The notes under the pieces are model-generated. The model was not told where the DNA came from. It ran no database searches and saw nothing but the letters and a program-made list of their open reading frames with translations. From positions 1,178,001 to 1,242,000 of the forward strand of contig NZ_JACGWZ010000001.1 in NCBI RefSeq assembly GCF_014137975.1: a stretch of 64,000 nucleotides of DNA. The letters are read 5' to 3'. Shown one piece after another: positions 34,616 to 42,764 of this stretch (positions are counted from its first letter, which is position 1; each line of letters opens with the position of its first letter). Position numbers and translations under genes: made by a program. The DNA comes from Halosaccharopolyspora lacisalsi (lineage in GTDB: Bacteria; Actinomycetota; Actinomycetes; Mycobacteriales; Pseudonocardiaceae).

Positions 34616-35044
34616 TCAGTCCAGGGCGGCGGAGAGTCTGTCGCCGAGGGCGGTGATCGCGTCCTTGTCGTCTGAGGTGCCCGGTTGCCAGGGCCGCACC
34701 AGTCGGTCCTTGGTCTTGTCGACGTAGCGCGGAATGACGTGCAGGTGGAAGTGGAAGACCGTCTGCCAGGCGTAGGCGCCGCAGCAGTTGAGCAGGTTCA
34801 CCCCGGCGGCTCCGAACTCCTTGACCGCTGTCCTGGCGATTCGCTGTGCGGCCAGGGTGACCGCGGTCAGGTCCTCGGCCGGGATCTCGAGCAGGTCCTG
34901 GCTGTGCTGCTTGGGAACGACCAGCAGGTGACCGTCCGAGGCCGGGTTGATGTCCATGAAGGCGTACGTCGTGTCGTCCTCGGCCACGTTCACGCTGGGG
35001 ATGGTGCCGGTCACGATGCCGCAGAACAGGCACTGATCGCTCAT
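34616..35044 (-). CDS. HIT-family nucleotide hydrolase
   Basis: 142 residues with the histidine triad HFHLHVIPR (His98, His100, His102) and an N-terminal zinc pair Cys5/Cys8 (CLFCGI), as in Hint-type proteins. Typical segments include FMDINPASDGHLLVVPKQH and GVNLLNCCGAYAWQTVFHFH. These proteins cleave phosphoramidates or dinucleoside polyphosphates. The gene is intact, with its start at ATG 35044. A second, divergent HIT-like gene lies next to it. Confidence 0.92.
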   Translation of the reverse strand: MSDQCLFCGIVTGTIPSVNVAEDDTTYAFMDINPASDGHLLVVPKQHSQDLLEIPAEDLTAVTLAAQRIARTAVKEFGAAGVNLLNCCGAYAWQTVFHFHLHVIPRYVDKTKDRLVRPWQPGTSDDKDAITALGDRLSAALD

Positions 35045-35214
35045 GGCCGCTGACGTTAGTCAGCGCGGCTCTTCCTGCGTGAGGTGGGTGGGCGGCTCCG
35101 TTGCCGATGAGCAGCATGCGCAGTCGGTAGCCGGCCCAGTCGTCGAATTCCTCCCGTCCTCGCAGGTGGTTCATCCGAGCGCTGTGGAGGTCTGGTCGGG
35201 TCGCTGATTCGGCG

Positions 35215-35706
35215 GTGTCTTGTGCCAGGGTGGGTGTTGTGGAAGCTTGGCGGGCCGACCGGGTCGGGTCGGCATTGCGCGGTGAGAATCCCACGGTCCT
35301 GGCGCGGCTGCCAGAGGCGTTCGCGGTTATCGGCGATGTGCAGTGGCTCCCCGGTTACTGCGTCCTGTTGACTGATGATCCGTCCGCGACGCGGTTCAGC
35401 GATCTGCCGCGCGATCGACGGCTGAGGTATCTGGACAGCGTTGATCACCTGGCCATTGCTGTCGAGACGGCTTGTGTCGAGGCTGACAGTGGCTTTCGTC
35501 GGGTGAACATCGAGATCCTGGGCAGCGCCGATCCCTTCCTGCACACCCACGTCTGGCCTCGCTACGAGTGGGAACCCGAGCAGTTCAGGAGCAAGCCGGT
35601 CTGGTGCTACCCGCCGGAGCGGTGGAGGGAGTCGGCGACCGTGCTGGGCAGCCGCCACGATCCATTGCGGAAGGCGTTTACCAGGCTGTTGACCGTGACC
35701 GATTGA
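35215..35706 (+). CDS. HIT-like hydrolase (diadenosine tetraphosphate hydrolase type)
   Basis: 163 residues. WLPGYCVLLTDDP (about 44), then FSDLPRDRRLRYLDSVDHLA, then VNIEILGSADPFLHTHVWPRYEWEPE. The segment LHTHVWPRY carries the H-x-H-x-x-P-R-Y form of the histidine triad seen in actinobacterial HIT-superfamily proteins. The GTG start at 35215 is a choice among several, with GTG 35236 as an alternative. Confidence 0.72.
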   Translation: MSCARVGVVEAWRADRVGSALRGENPTVLARLPEAFAVIGDVQWLPGYCVLLTDDPSATRFSDLPRDRRLRYLDSVDHLAIAVETACVEADSGFRRVNIEILGSADPFLHTHVWPRYEWEPEQFRSKPVWCYPPERWRESATVLGSRHDPLRKAFTRLLTVTD

Positions 35707-35737
35707 CGAGTACGGGCTGTGTCGGTGCGTTGCCCGA

Positions 35738-36664
35738 TCAGGCGCGGGTGCTTCCCCAGGTGAGTCCGTCGTGGATGGTGGTTTCGGCTTCGGTGGTGGT
35801 GAAACCTTCCGTGCCGATGTGGGTTTGGGCGGCGCCGAGCAGGTGGGCGCGGGCGTCGTCGTAGTTGAGCTGGCCGGCGCCGACGAAGCGGCCGAGGCCG
35901 GCAGCGGCGGAGAGCAGGGTGCTGTGGCGGGTGCCGACGGGGGCGGCGCGGACGGCGGCGGTCCGGCGGCGTAGCGCACCTTGGACGTAGGCGCTGGCGT
36001 GCCCCGGCGGGAGATCGTCGCGCATCGGTGGGGGAGGCGCCGGGGGAGCCAGGCGCTGGACCAGCCACCGGGGGAGCGGGGCCGGTTCGGTCGGGCGGGT
36101 GGTGTCACGGCGGTAGCACCCGTGGGGCAGTGTTGATCCGGCGGCGATGATGAGTCCGCCGGTGGCGCGGACGTCGATGAGGCATCCGAGCCCGGTCGGG
36201 CCGGTGCTGTTGCGGATCGTGGTCTCGCTCGGGGCCTGGTAGTAGAGGTGGTGGCCTCCGCCGGGGGTGTGGACGGTGTAGGTGGCCAGCGGTACCGGCT
36301 GACCGGCCTCGGCGGCCAGCCGGGCGAGGACGTCCACACCGTGAGTGGGACCGTTCGGGGCGTTGGCACCGTGTCCGGCGGCGTGGTCGAGGTCGAGGAC
36401 GACGAGGCCGGCCGGCCCGGTGGCGATGCCGATGTTGTAGGCCCGCTGGCGCCACCAGGCCACCAGCAGGTCCGGGTCCGTGGTGGCACGCGAGGACCAT
36501 CCGAGGTGGCCCTGAGCGCAGGCGCCGGTGCCGGGGCACCGGTCGCGGTGGTGCAGGGCCGGAATTTTCGAGCGGGGGTGCAGCGGAAAGACGGGCCAGC
36601 CGCGCTCGGTGGCGGCCAGGGCGGCCGCCAGCAGAGGCGGGGGCTGGTGCGCGGTGGTGACCAT
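35738..36664 (-). CDS. bifunctional DNA primase/polymerase (Prim-Pol)
   Basis: A plasmid- and phage-type archaeo-eukaryotic primase-like enzyme that starts and extends DNA. From ATG 36664 it has about 308 residues: LLAAALAATERGWPVFPLHP, then the acidic pair VVLDLDHAAG (about 100), TYTVHTPGGGHHLYY (about 145) and DVRATGGLIIAAGS (about 175), the Prim-Pol (PF09250) motifs. Further C-terminal helices run to ETTIHDGLTWGSTRA. The helicase part of larger relatives is absent. It fits the replication genes of an integrative plasmid. Confidence 0.88.
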   Translation of the reverse strand: MVTTAHQPPPLLAAALAATERGWPVFPLHPRSKIPALHHRDRCPGTGACAQGHLGWSSRATTDPDLLVAWWRQRAYNIGIATGPAGLVVLDLDHAAGHGANAPNGPTHGVDVLARLAAEAGQPVPLATYTVHTPGGGHHLYYQAPSETTIRNSTGPTGLGCLIDVRATGGLIIAAGSTLPHGCYRRDTTRPTEPAPLPRWLVQRLAPPAPPPPMRDDLPPGHASAYVQGALRRRTAAVRAAPVGTRHSTLLSAAAGLGRFVGAGQLNYDDARAHLLGAAQTHIGTEGFTTTEAETTIHDGLTWGSTRA

Positions 36665-36806
36665 CGACGGGCTCGTTTCTCCTCGGGAGCAGACTACGAC
36701 GCAGCACCGACAACCGAGACCGAGCAAGTTGCTGGGGAGGTCGTGGTGAGCAGTGGTGAGAGCGTGCTTCGGTGGGACGCCCGTGCGCCCCACCGAAGCG
36801 CTGGGA

Positions 36807-37301
36807 TCAGGACTCGTGCTCAGGGCTGGACCACACCGGTGACTCCATTCGCCCGGAGTCGTCGTGGGGGTCGGGCAGGCGGGGAACCTGTTCGACGATG
36901 GCGGCGGCCAGCGCGCGGGGCTCGGTCACGGCTTCGGCGGTGATGGCTCCCCCGGCGCGGCAGCGGCGCCAGTAGCGCTGCTCCCGCACACCGGGCAGGC
37001 ACGAGACCTGGTACGGCCGGTGGTCTCCGGCGGCGAACTCGATCAGGTAACTGCGGTCGTAGTCGTCCCCGCAGTGATGGAACTCGGAGTCGCCGGGCAG
37101 GACGGCGACCTGCGCGGTGATGCCGTACTCGGCCAGGGCCAAGCGCGTGGCGTGCGCGAACAGGCGACTGGCGTGCCCGGCGGCGTAGGCGGCCAGCTCC
37201 GAGTCGCCGACCGCGCGTGCCTGCATGATCATGTTGGTGGCGTCGTCGATGCGGAAGGTCAGCTCGGTCAGGAACAGCTCGGGGTGCTCGGACGGGATCA
37301 T
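36807..37301 (-). CDS. hypothetical protein of plasmid-type region
   Basis: 164 residues: MIPSEHPELFLTELTFRIDD, then NMIMQARAVGDSELAAYAAGHASRLFAHATRLALAEYGI (helical), then PGDSEFHHCGDDYDRSYLIEFAAGDHRPYQV. AAGGGAG precedes the ATG. No known domain. It lies in the same orientation as the primase-polymerase and the following small zinc-type gene, so probably one operon. Confidence 0.65.
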   Translation of the reverse strand: MIPSEHPELFLTELTFRIDDATNMIMQARAVGDSELAAYAAGHASRLFAHATRLALAEYGITAQVAVLPGDSEFHHCGDDYDRSYLIEFAAGDHRPYQVSCLPGVREQRYWRRCRAGGAITAEAVTEPRALAAAIVEQVPRLPDPHDDSGRMESPVWSSPEHES

Positions 37302-37391
37302 CGTGGATCGCTCCCTTGTGGATCGGGGTGGGAAAGGCCTCGGCGGCTCGGATTGGGAGGCGATCCGAGGGGCGACTGCGGGCGCGAACGG

Positions 37392-37625
37392 CTACCGCCA
37401 CCTACGCCACTGGATGCGGTCGAGATCGTGGCGAGCGTGATCGGTCGCCAGGATTCGCGCGCGGCGCAGGTCGCGGGGTGTGCCTGCGGTGATCTCGATG
37501 GTGAAGTCGCAGCGCGGGCACTCGTACCGGCCGTGGTGGGAGAAGTGCCGGTCGATGACCGTCTTCAGCCGAGCGGTCAGGCGCTGGATGAGCCGATCGC
37601 TGGGACCGGGGAACAGCAAGCCCAT
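37392..37625 (-). CDS. small hypothetical protein with CxxC
   Basis: 77 residues, basic: MGLLFPGPSDRLIQRLTARL, KTVIDRHFSHHGRYECPRCDFTIEITAGTPRDLRRARIL. A single C-P-x-C knuckle may bind zinc. GAAAGAGGGAT stands before the ATG. It belongs to the same minus-strand run as the primase-polymerase. Function unknown. Confidence 0.55.
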   Translation of the reverse strand: MGLLFPGPSDRLIQRLTARLKTVIDRHFSHHGRYECPRCDFTIEITAGTPRDLRRARILATDHARHDLDRIQWRRWR

Positions 37626-37674
37626 CGTGGATCCCTCTTTCCGCGGTCGCGAGGTGTGTTGACGGGTCCGGGCC

Positions 37675-37933
37675 TCAGCGCACCGAAGGGTGGGGGTCCC
37701 GCAGGGACGGCGGGGGCTCCGGGTCCACCAGCCCGGGTGGGATCGCGTCAGCGACCCGAAGGGCTCGTCTCACCCGGGTGGTGCGGCCCGGGTTCATCGC
37801 CGCCTCGCCCCCACCCGGTGTGCTGACCTCCGGCGTCAACACACCCGACCGCGGTGGCGGGGCCCGCGAGCGCGCGGACCCCGGTCGTGACCGCTTCACC
37901 GAGGGTGCTGTCCGCGTGGAGCGGAGTAGTCAT
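37675..37933 (-). pseudogene. small hypothetical gene, frameshifted
   Basis: MTTPLHADSTLGEAVTTGVR then ALAGPATAV begins at ATG 37933. After about 37850 the more protein-like frame is GEAAMNPGRTTRVRRALRVA then DAIPPGLVDPEPPPSLRD, ending at 37675. It looks like one small gene with a frameshift. No family. Confidence 0.35.
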
Positions 37934-37997
37934 TTCCCATGGGAGGTGCGTAAGAGTGCTGATGGCAGCGCGAGTGCCTCGTCGATCCGATCGGGGT

Positions 37998-38308
37998 ATG
38001 GACAGTGAAGTCGCCGACCGGCGTCAGGCGCGGATCACGAGCACGGTGTTGGCCGCGCCTGTGCTGGCCGTCAGCATCCTGCTCACCCGGGGCTTTTCAG
38101 CCTCGTTCCCGCTGACCACTTGGAAAGCGCTGGTGGTGTGCTGGCATTGCCCGGCCTGGTGGGCTTCGCAGCACTGCTCAACGTGATCGCCGTGTACCAG
38201 GCGCCGAGTGCGAGAACGGCGTGGAGCAGGAGCAAGCCGCTCGCCGTCGGCGGAACCCTCGCGGTGTTGCTGCTGAGCAACTGGATCTCCGAATCGCTGT
38301 GGTCCTGA
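37998..38308 (+). pseudogene. small membrane protein, frameshifted
   Basis: MDSEVADRRQARITSTVLAA, PVLAVSILLTRGFSASFPLTTWK from ATG 37998, then near 38125 the frame changes to GGVLALPGLVGFAALLNVIA, VYQAPSARTAWSRSKPLAVGGTLAVLLLSNWISESLW. Three hydrophobic helices can be recognised in total. No family identified. Confidence 0.55.
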
Positions 38309-38417
38309 CGAGCTTCGAGCTGGCCCGAAGCCCCGAACAACCGCTGTATCGCAGCGGGATGGGTTACCGATGCATGAGCAGCGCCTCAGCACCGCCGGTT
38401 CCTGGATCGGTGATGGT

Positions 38418-39695
38418 CTACGAGGGCTGAGGGTCTGGCCAGTTCACGGTGGTGGTGCGGTTGCTGTAGCTGTGCTTGAGTACTTCGAGGAACTGGTCGT
38501 GGGTGACGGGTCCGTCGAAGCCGGAGCCGATGTCGGTGACCTGGACGTGGCGCCGGTCCACTTCGGTCGCGCCGAGCACTGCCATGACGCAGTCGCGGCG
38601 TTGCCTGCTGGCGCGGATGCGCGTCCCCAGCGATCCCTCCACTTCCAGGCGTGGCCGCAGGCCGGCAGCGATGAGGGCGTCGACGAGTTCTTGGGCGGCA
38701 CGGTCCTGGTCGGGCCCAACCGGCATGACACATGCCTGCACCGGCGCCAGCCACAGCGGCAACCGGCCTTGGTAGCGCTCGAGCAGCGCAGCAACCACGC
38801 GTTCCATGGATCCGACGGTGCCACGGTGGATCATCAGGACCGCTTGTCGTGACCCGTCGGCGGCGTCGTAGGTGAGGCCGAAGCGTTCGGGCTGGTTGAA
38901 GTCGAGCTGCACAGTGGCAATGGTGTCGTCGTATCCATGCCCGTCACGAACCTGCAGGTCCAGTTTTGGCCCGTAGAAGGCCGCTTCACCGTCAACCTCG
39001 ACTAGGTTGAGCCCGCGACTGGGCAGCTCGACCGCGTGGGCGGCTTCGCGCAGCGCCTGTTCGGCGTGCTGCCATTGCTCGGTCTCGCCGAGAAAGGCCG
39101 GGCTGGTGTCTCGCCGTGACAGGCGCACGTAGTCGACCCGCAGCCCCAAGATCTCTTGGGCGCGCAGCGCCGACCGCAGCGCGCGGGCCGCCTCGTCTGC
39201 GACCTGGTCGAAGCGGCAGAACACGTGGGTGTCATCGAGGTTGATCTGACGCACTCGGCCGAGTCCGGCCAGGACACCGGAGCGCTCGGCGCGGAACATC
39301 GGAGCCAGCTCGTTGAACCGGATCGGCAACTCTCGGTAGGAGTGGCGCGAGGCGGCGTAGATGAGCGCGTGATGGGGGCAGTTCGCCGGTCGCAGCACGA
39401 GATCGTCGCCACCGACGCGCATTGGCGGGAACATGTCCTCGGCGAACTTGCCCCAGTGCCCTGAGCGTTCGAACAGGGACCGCTTGCCCAGAACCGGCGA
39501 GTGCACGCCCTGACATCCGTCTGCTTGAGCGATGTCCCGGGCGAGCCGTTCGAGCTCAGCACGGACCGCCGAGCCGTTCGGTAGCCAGAGCGGCAAGCCC
39601 GATCCGACCACCGGGTTGGTGGCGAAGATGTCCAGATGTTGGTTGAGGTCGCGGTGATCCGGTGCCGGTGCGACGTCGTGGTGGTCGTGGTTCAC
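38418..39695 (-). CDS. thrS: threonyl-tRNA synthetase, short form without editing domain
   Basis: Charges tRNA-Thr. From GTG 39695, with GAGGAG 6 nt upstream, about 425 residues: the class II catalytic core (LDIFATNPVVGSGLPLWLPN; the motif 2 region RFNELAPMFRAERSGVLAGL; RVRQINLDDTHVFC; motif 3 MIHRGTVGSMERVVAALLER). The anticodon-binding domain follows (WLAPVQACVMPVGPDQDRAA). The TGS and editing domains of a full ThrRS (about 650 residues) are absent, so this is probably a second, accessory copy. It may be regulated or resistant. Its leader contains an attenuator responsive to Thr codons. Confidence 0.9.
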   Translation of the reverse strand: MNHDHHDVAPAPDHRDLNQHLDIFATNPVVGSGLPLWLPNGSAVRAELERLARDIAQADGCQGVHSPVLGKRSLFERSGHWGKFAEDMFPPMRVGGDDLVLRPANCPHHALIYAASRHSYRELPIRFNELAPMFRAERSGVLAGLGRVRQINLDDTHVFCRFDQVADEAARALRSALRAQEILGLRVDYVRLSRRDTSPAFLGETEQWQHAEQALREAAHAVELPSRGLNLVEVDGEAAFYGPKLDLQVRDGHGYDDTIATVQLDFNQPERFGLTYDAADGSRQAVLMIHRGTVGSMERVVAALLERYQGRLPLWLAPVQACVMPVGPDQDRAAQELVDALIAAGLRPRLEVEGSLGTRIRASRQRRDCVMAVLGATEVDRRHVQVTDIGSGFDGPVTHDQFLEVLKHSYSNRTTTVNWPDPQPS

Positions 39696-39740
39696 GAAGG
39701 TCTCCTCGGTGGTAGGCCCCAGAGTCGTGAACCGAGGTAT

Positions 39741-39769
39741 GACAAAGCCCCGGAGCACAGCTCCGGGGC
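39741..39769 (-). terminator. attenuator terminator in the thrS leader
   Basis: 10-bp stem GCCCCGGAGC / GCTCCGGGGC (39760-39769 and 39747-39756) with a 3-nt loop, followed by TTTGTC, 46 nt before the thrS start. Its first arm can instead pair with the CTCCGG of the upstream hairpin. Confidence 0.78.
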
Positions 39770-39794
39770 CCAATGTCTACGTCAATGCGACTCG

Positions 39795-39842
39795 TCAGCG
39801 CCGGAGTGGTTCCGGCGTCGTCGTCTGCTGAACAAATCGCAT
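39795..39842 (-). CDS. thrS leader peptide MRFVQQTTTPEPLRR
   Basis: A 15-codon frame from ATG 39842 to TGA 39795, encoding three consecutive Thr codons (ACG ACG ACG, 39816-39824) directly before a hairpin. The hairpin CGCCGGA / TCCGGCG (39811-39817 with 39799-39805) overlaps its second half. TAGACT, a good -10 box, lies 6 nt before the ATG, so the transcript is probably leaderless, as known for actinomycete trp leader peptides. Stalling at the Thr codons would mask the first arm and free the second arm to block the terminator. Confidence 0.75.
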   Translation of the reverse strand: MRFVQQTTTPEPLRR

Positions 39843-39848
39843 ACAACT

Positions 39849-39854
39849 AGTCTA
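39849..39854 (-). promoter_or_regulatory. -10 box of the thrS leader transcript
   Basis: TAGACT on the minus strand, 6 nt upstream of the leader ATG. No clear -35 box is seen at the standard distance. Confidence 0.5.
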
Positions 39855-39914
39855 GAACACGCCTGCATGATGCTGGCGCCACCACGACCAACTCACCCCA
39901 ATACTCAAAACTCA

Positions 39915-40203
39915 GTAGCGCCGTCTGTCGTTCCGATGTTCCTTGAGCCCCGTCAGCCCGCCGCGCAGCGCGTCCTCGACGTCGACAGCGGTTCCCAGCG
40001 GCTCGTAGTCGACATCGATGTGCTCCAGCGCGTCCCGCGCAGGTTGGTCGGTCGCGGCGACGACGGCGACCGCCTCACCGACGAAGCGCGCCTCGTCGAC
40101 GGCGACCGGTAGGTGCTCCGGCAGCCTGATGTCCTCGGCGACCGGCCACGTGCACGGGATCCCGATCACTCGGTCGCGAGGTCGCGAGCGGTGAACACCC
40201 CTA
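39915..40203 (-). pseudogene. xanthine dehydrogenase/aldehyde oxidase large subunit, fragment
   Basis: Minus-strand GVFTARDLATE, then after a frameshift VIGIPCTWPVAEDIRLPEHL, PVAVDEARFVGEAVAVVAAT, QPARDALEHIDVDYEPLGTA, VDVEDAL. This is the a/b hammerhead domain at the N-terminus of molybdenum hydroxylase large subunits. Both sides are missing; its upstream edge meets the biotin carboxylase stop codon. Confidence 0.75.
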
Positions 40204-41532
40204 GCACAGCCCCTCGAGCCACCGCGTGTGAACCGCACCGGTCCGCAGCTCGGGCTCGTCGAGCAGACGTCGGTGTGTGGCAACCGTGCTGGGCACACCG
40301 TCCACGTGCAACTCGGACAGCGCCTGGCGCGCACGGGCCAGTGCGACATCGCGATCGGGTCCGAAGCAGATCAGCTTGGCGATCATCGAGTCGTAGAACG
40401 GGCTGATCCGGTCACCGGCGACGAACCCGGTATCCACCCTGACCCCGGGACCGCCGGGCAGGTCGAGCCGGGACAGGTTCCCGGGCGTGGGTTGGAAGTC
40501 GTTGTCCGGGTCCTCGGCGTTGATACGCAGCTCCACCGCCGCACCGTCGAGCGACACGTCGTCCTGGTCGAACGACAGCGGCAACCCCGCCGCGATGCGC
40601 AGCTGCTCGGCCACCAGGTCGACATCGGTGACGACCTCGCTGATCGGGTGCTCGACCTGGATGCGGGTGTTCATCTCGATGAAGAAGAACTCGCCGTCCG
40701 GCGTGAGCAGGAACTCGACCGTGCCAGCACCCACGTAGCCCACCTGGCGGGCCAACCGTACCGCCGCGTCGTTGATCCGTTGCCGCGTCTCCGGCGCCAA
40801 CCCCGGTGCTGGCGCCTCCTCGATGAGCTTCTGCCGCCGCCGCTGCACCGAGCAGTCCCGCTCGAACGTGTGCACCACGTTGCCGTGGCCGTCGGCCAGC
40901 ACCTGCACCTCGACGTGGCGGGCACCAACGATCGCACGCTCCAGGTAGATGCTGTCGTCGTTGAACGCCGACCGCGCCTCGGCCTGCGCGGCGGGCAGCA
41001 CCTCGGCCAGCTCCTCGGCGGTGTGGGCCGGGCGGATGCCCCGTCCGCCACCACCGGCGGCGGCCTTGAGCAGCACGGGAAAGCCCACGTCCTCGGCCGC
41101 CGCGACGGCCTCGTCCACGGTGGCCACAGGCGGACTGCCCGGAACGATCGGCACGTCGGCCCGTTCGGCGGCACCGCGCGCGGCCGCTTTGTCGCCCATC
41201 ATCTCGATCGTGGACACCGCGGGGCCGACGAAGGTCAGACCCGCGTCGCCGATCTCCTTGGCGAAGCCGGGACGTTCGGACAGGAAGCCGTAACCAGGGT
41301 GCACCGCGTCCGAACCGGTGCTCACGGCCGCCTCGACCAGTGCGGCGGAGTTCAGGTACGACTTCGCCGCCGCCGACTTGCCGATGTGCACCGCCGCGTC
41401 GGCCAACCGCACCCACTGCCCCTCGGCGTCCGCGTCGGAGTGGACCGCGACCGCCTCGATGCCCGCGGCGTGGGCCGCCCGGATGACCCGCACCGCGATC
41501 TCACCGCGGTTGGCTACCAGGACGCGTCGCAT
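40201..41532 (-). CDS. accC: biotin carboxylase subunit
   Basis: ATP-dependent carboxylation of the carrier-bound biotin. 443 residues with the full family layout: MRRVLVANRGEIAVRVIRAA, HPGYGFLSE, the ATP-grasp Gly-rich loop LKAAAGGGGRGI (about 155), HVEVQVLADGHGNVVHTFER, ERDCSVQRRRQKLIEEAPAP, and EMNTRIQVEHPISEVVTDVD. It overlaps the biotin carrier gene by ATGA and is the last gene of the pxpB-pxpC-carrier-accC operon. No acyl-CoA carboxyltransferase is near, so it serves the lactam/5-oxoproline enzyme of this operon. Confidence 0.93.
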   Translation of the reverse strand: MRRVLVANRGEIAVRVIRAAHAAGIEAVAVHSDADAEGQWVRLADAAVHIGKSAAAKSYLNSAALVEAAVSTGSDAVHPGYGFLSERPGFAKEIGDAGLTFVGPAVSTIEMMGDKAAARGAAERADVPIVPGSPPVATVDEAVAAAEDVGFPVLLKAAAGGGGRGIRPAHTAEELAEVLPAAQAEARSAFNDDSIYLERAIVGARHVEVQVLADGHGNVVHTFERDCSVQRRRQKLIEEAPAPGLAPETRQRINDAAVRLARQVGYVGAGTVEFLLTPDGEFFFIEMNTRIQVEHPISEVVTDVDLVAEQLRIAAGLPLSFDQDDVSLDGAAVELRINAEDPDNDFQPTPGNLSRLDLPGGPGVRVDTGFVAGDRISPFYDSMIAKLICFGPDRDVALARARQALSELHVDGVPSTVATHRRLLDEPELRTGAVHTRWLEGLC

Positions 41533-41768
41533 CAGCCCTCCAACCGCACGATGTCCTGTCCCACGTCGACCTCGTCGCCGTCCTCGACGAGGAACGCGGC
41601 GACGGTGCCGGACTCGTCGGCCTTGACCTCGTTGAACGTCTTCATCACCTCGATCAGTGCGATCGTCTGACCTGCACTGATCGCGTCACCGTCGTCGACG
41701 TAGGCGGGCTTCTCCGGCGCGGGTCGCCGGTAGAACACGCCCGGCATCGCGGCCTTGATCGTCGCCAT
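41532..41768 (-). CDS. accB: biotin carboxyl carrier protein
   Basis: 78 residues, a stand-alone biotinyl domain. The biotin attachment site is EVMKTF with Lys43; the opening AAMPGVFYRRPAPEKPAYVD and ending GTVAAFLVEDGDEVDVGQDI are typical. There is no long N-terminal linker. It overlaps accC and lies 15 nt after pxpC. This carrier likely shuttles carboxyl groups from AccC to the PxpB/PxpC complex. Confidence 0.92.
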   Translation of the reverse strand: MATIKAAMPGVFYRRPAPEKPAYVDDGDAISAGQTIALIEVMKTFNEVKADESGTVAAFLVEDGDEVDVGQDIVRLEG

Positions 41769-41783
41769 CGTTGGCTGCCTCCT

Positions 41784-42764
41784 TCACCGTCCGAGTTGCT
41801 GCCTGACCTGTTCGATCCGCTCGCGCCGGTCCCGTCGCGCGGCCAGCGCCGTGTCCAGGTCGACCGAGCGGAACCGCACCGACTCCCCCGTCTTCGCCTG
41901 GGCAATGCGGTCGCGGTCCACCGAGATCACCGTGCCGATCGTGGCGTAGCCACCGCCGGTCACCGCGTCGTTGAGCAGGACGATCGGCTCGTCACCGCCG
42001 GGCACCTGGATCGAACCGATCGGATAGCCGAGGTCGACGACGTTGGCGGGGTCGCTGCCCGCGCCGAACGGCTGCTCCCGCTCGGTGAAGTCGAGCTTGC
42101 CGCCCCGCAGCCGGTACCCGACGCGGTCGGCGTCCTTGGTGACCTTCCACTCGGTGCCTAGGAACGACGCCAGGGCGTCCTCGGTCAGCCGGTAGGAACA
42201 CAGACCCACGACCGTGCGCAGCTCGGCCGGGCAGTCCAGGTCCGGACGCAGGTTCTCGGGCACCACCGCACCGCCCGAGCCGGTCGCCTGCCCGTCGGCG
42301 GCCAGCTGGAGGGTCTCGTCGTCGACCAACTTGCGCCCCTCGTGCCCGCCCATCCCGGTCAACGTGTACGTCGAGCGCGAGTCCAGGTACACCGGGACGT
42401 CGATGCCGCCGCTGACGGCGACGTAGACGCGGCAGCCCGCGCGGATCATGGCGAACGCCAGCACGTCGCCGGGCCGCACGCGCACCGCGGTCCACGGCTC
42501 GACGGGTTCGTCGTTGAGCGTCACGGGCGCGTCCGCACCGGTGACCGCGAGCAACCGGTCGTCGGTGAACTCGAGTTTCGGGCCGACGTAGGTCGCCTCC
42601 AGCACCGCGGCGTCGTCGGCGTTGCCGACCAGCATGTTGGCCACCACCGCCGAGTAGATGTCCATCGCGCCGGACGGGGGCATGCCCATGTGGTAGTGCC
42701 CGAACCGGCCGGTGTCCTGCACCGTGGTGTACAGGCCACCGGCACGAACCAGAAGCCGATTCAT
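41784..42764 (-). CDS. pxpC: PxpC/KipA-type carboxyltransferase-like subunit
   Basis: 326 residues of the 5-oxoprolinase subunit C (KipA) family, the cyclophilin-like fold shared with allophanate hydrolase and urea carboxylase. MNRLLVRAGGLYTTVQDTGR at the start, then MPPSGAMDIYSAVVANMLVG, GADAPVTLNDEPV, RVYVAVSGGIDVPVYLDSRS and GYPIGSIQVPGGDEPIVLLN with TGGGYATIG. The ATG at 42764 overlaps the pxpB stop. Its partner is PxpB. In the same operon are a biotin carrier and biotin carboxylase, which the classic three-subunit oxoprolinase does not need. Confidence 0.92.
   Translation of the reverse strand: MNRLLVRAGGLYTTVQDTGRFGHYHMGMPPSGAMDIYSAVVANMLVGNADDAAVLEATYVGPKLEFTDDRLLAVTGADAPVTLNDEPVEPWTAVRVRPGDVLAFAMIRAGCRVYVAVSGGIDVPVYLDSRSTYTLTGMGGHEGRKLVDDETLQLAADGQATGSGGAVVPENLRPDLDCPAELRTVVGLCSYRLTEDALASFLGTEWKVTKDADRVGYRLRGGKLDFTEREQPFGAGSDPANVVDLGYPIGSIQVPGGDEPIVLLNDAVTGGGYATIGTVISVDRDRIAQAKTGESVRFRSVDLDTALAARRDRRERIEQVRQQLGR

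Noticed and set aside
34041-35294. A 417-codon minus-strand frame across the HIT gene region
   Set aside because: Most of it is out-of-frame reading of the HIT gene at 34616-35044. Only the first few dozen residues (MNHLRGREEFDDWAGYRLRM) look protein-like, and they have no support.
39741-39854. A T-box riboswitch upstream of thrS
   Set aside because: I looked for the T-box consensus (TGGNACCGCG-type bulge) and did not find it. The Thr-codon leader peptide and alternative stems explain the region better.
40228-41670. A 480-codon plus-strand frame opposite the biotin carboxylase
   Set aside because: Antisense shadow rich in His/Arg/Gly; the opposite strand encodes an unambiguous biotin carboxylase.
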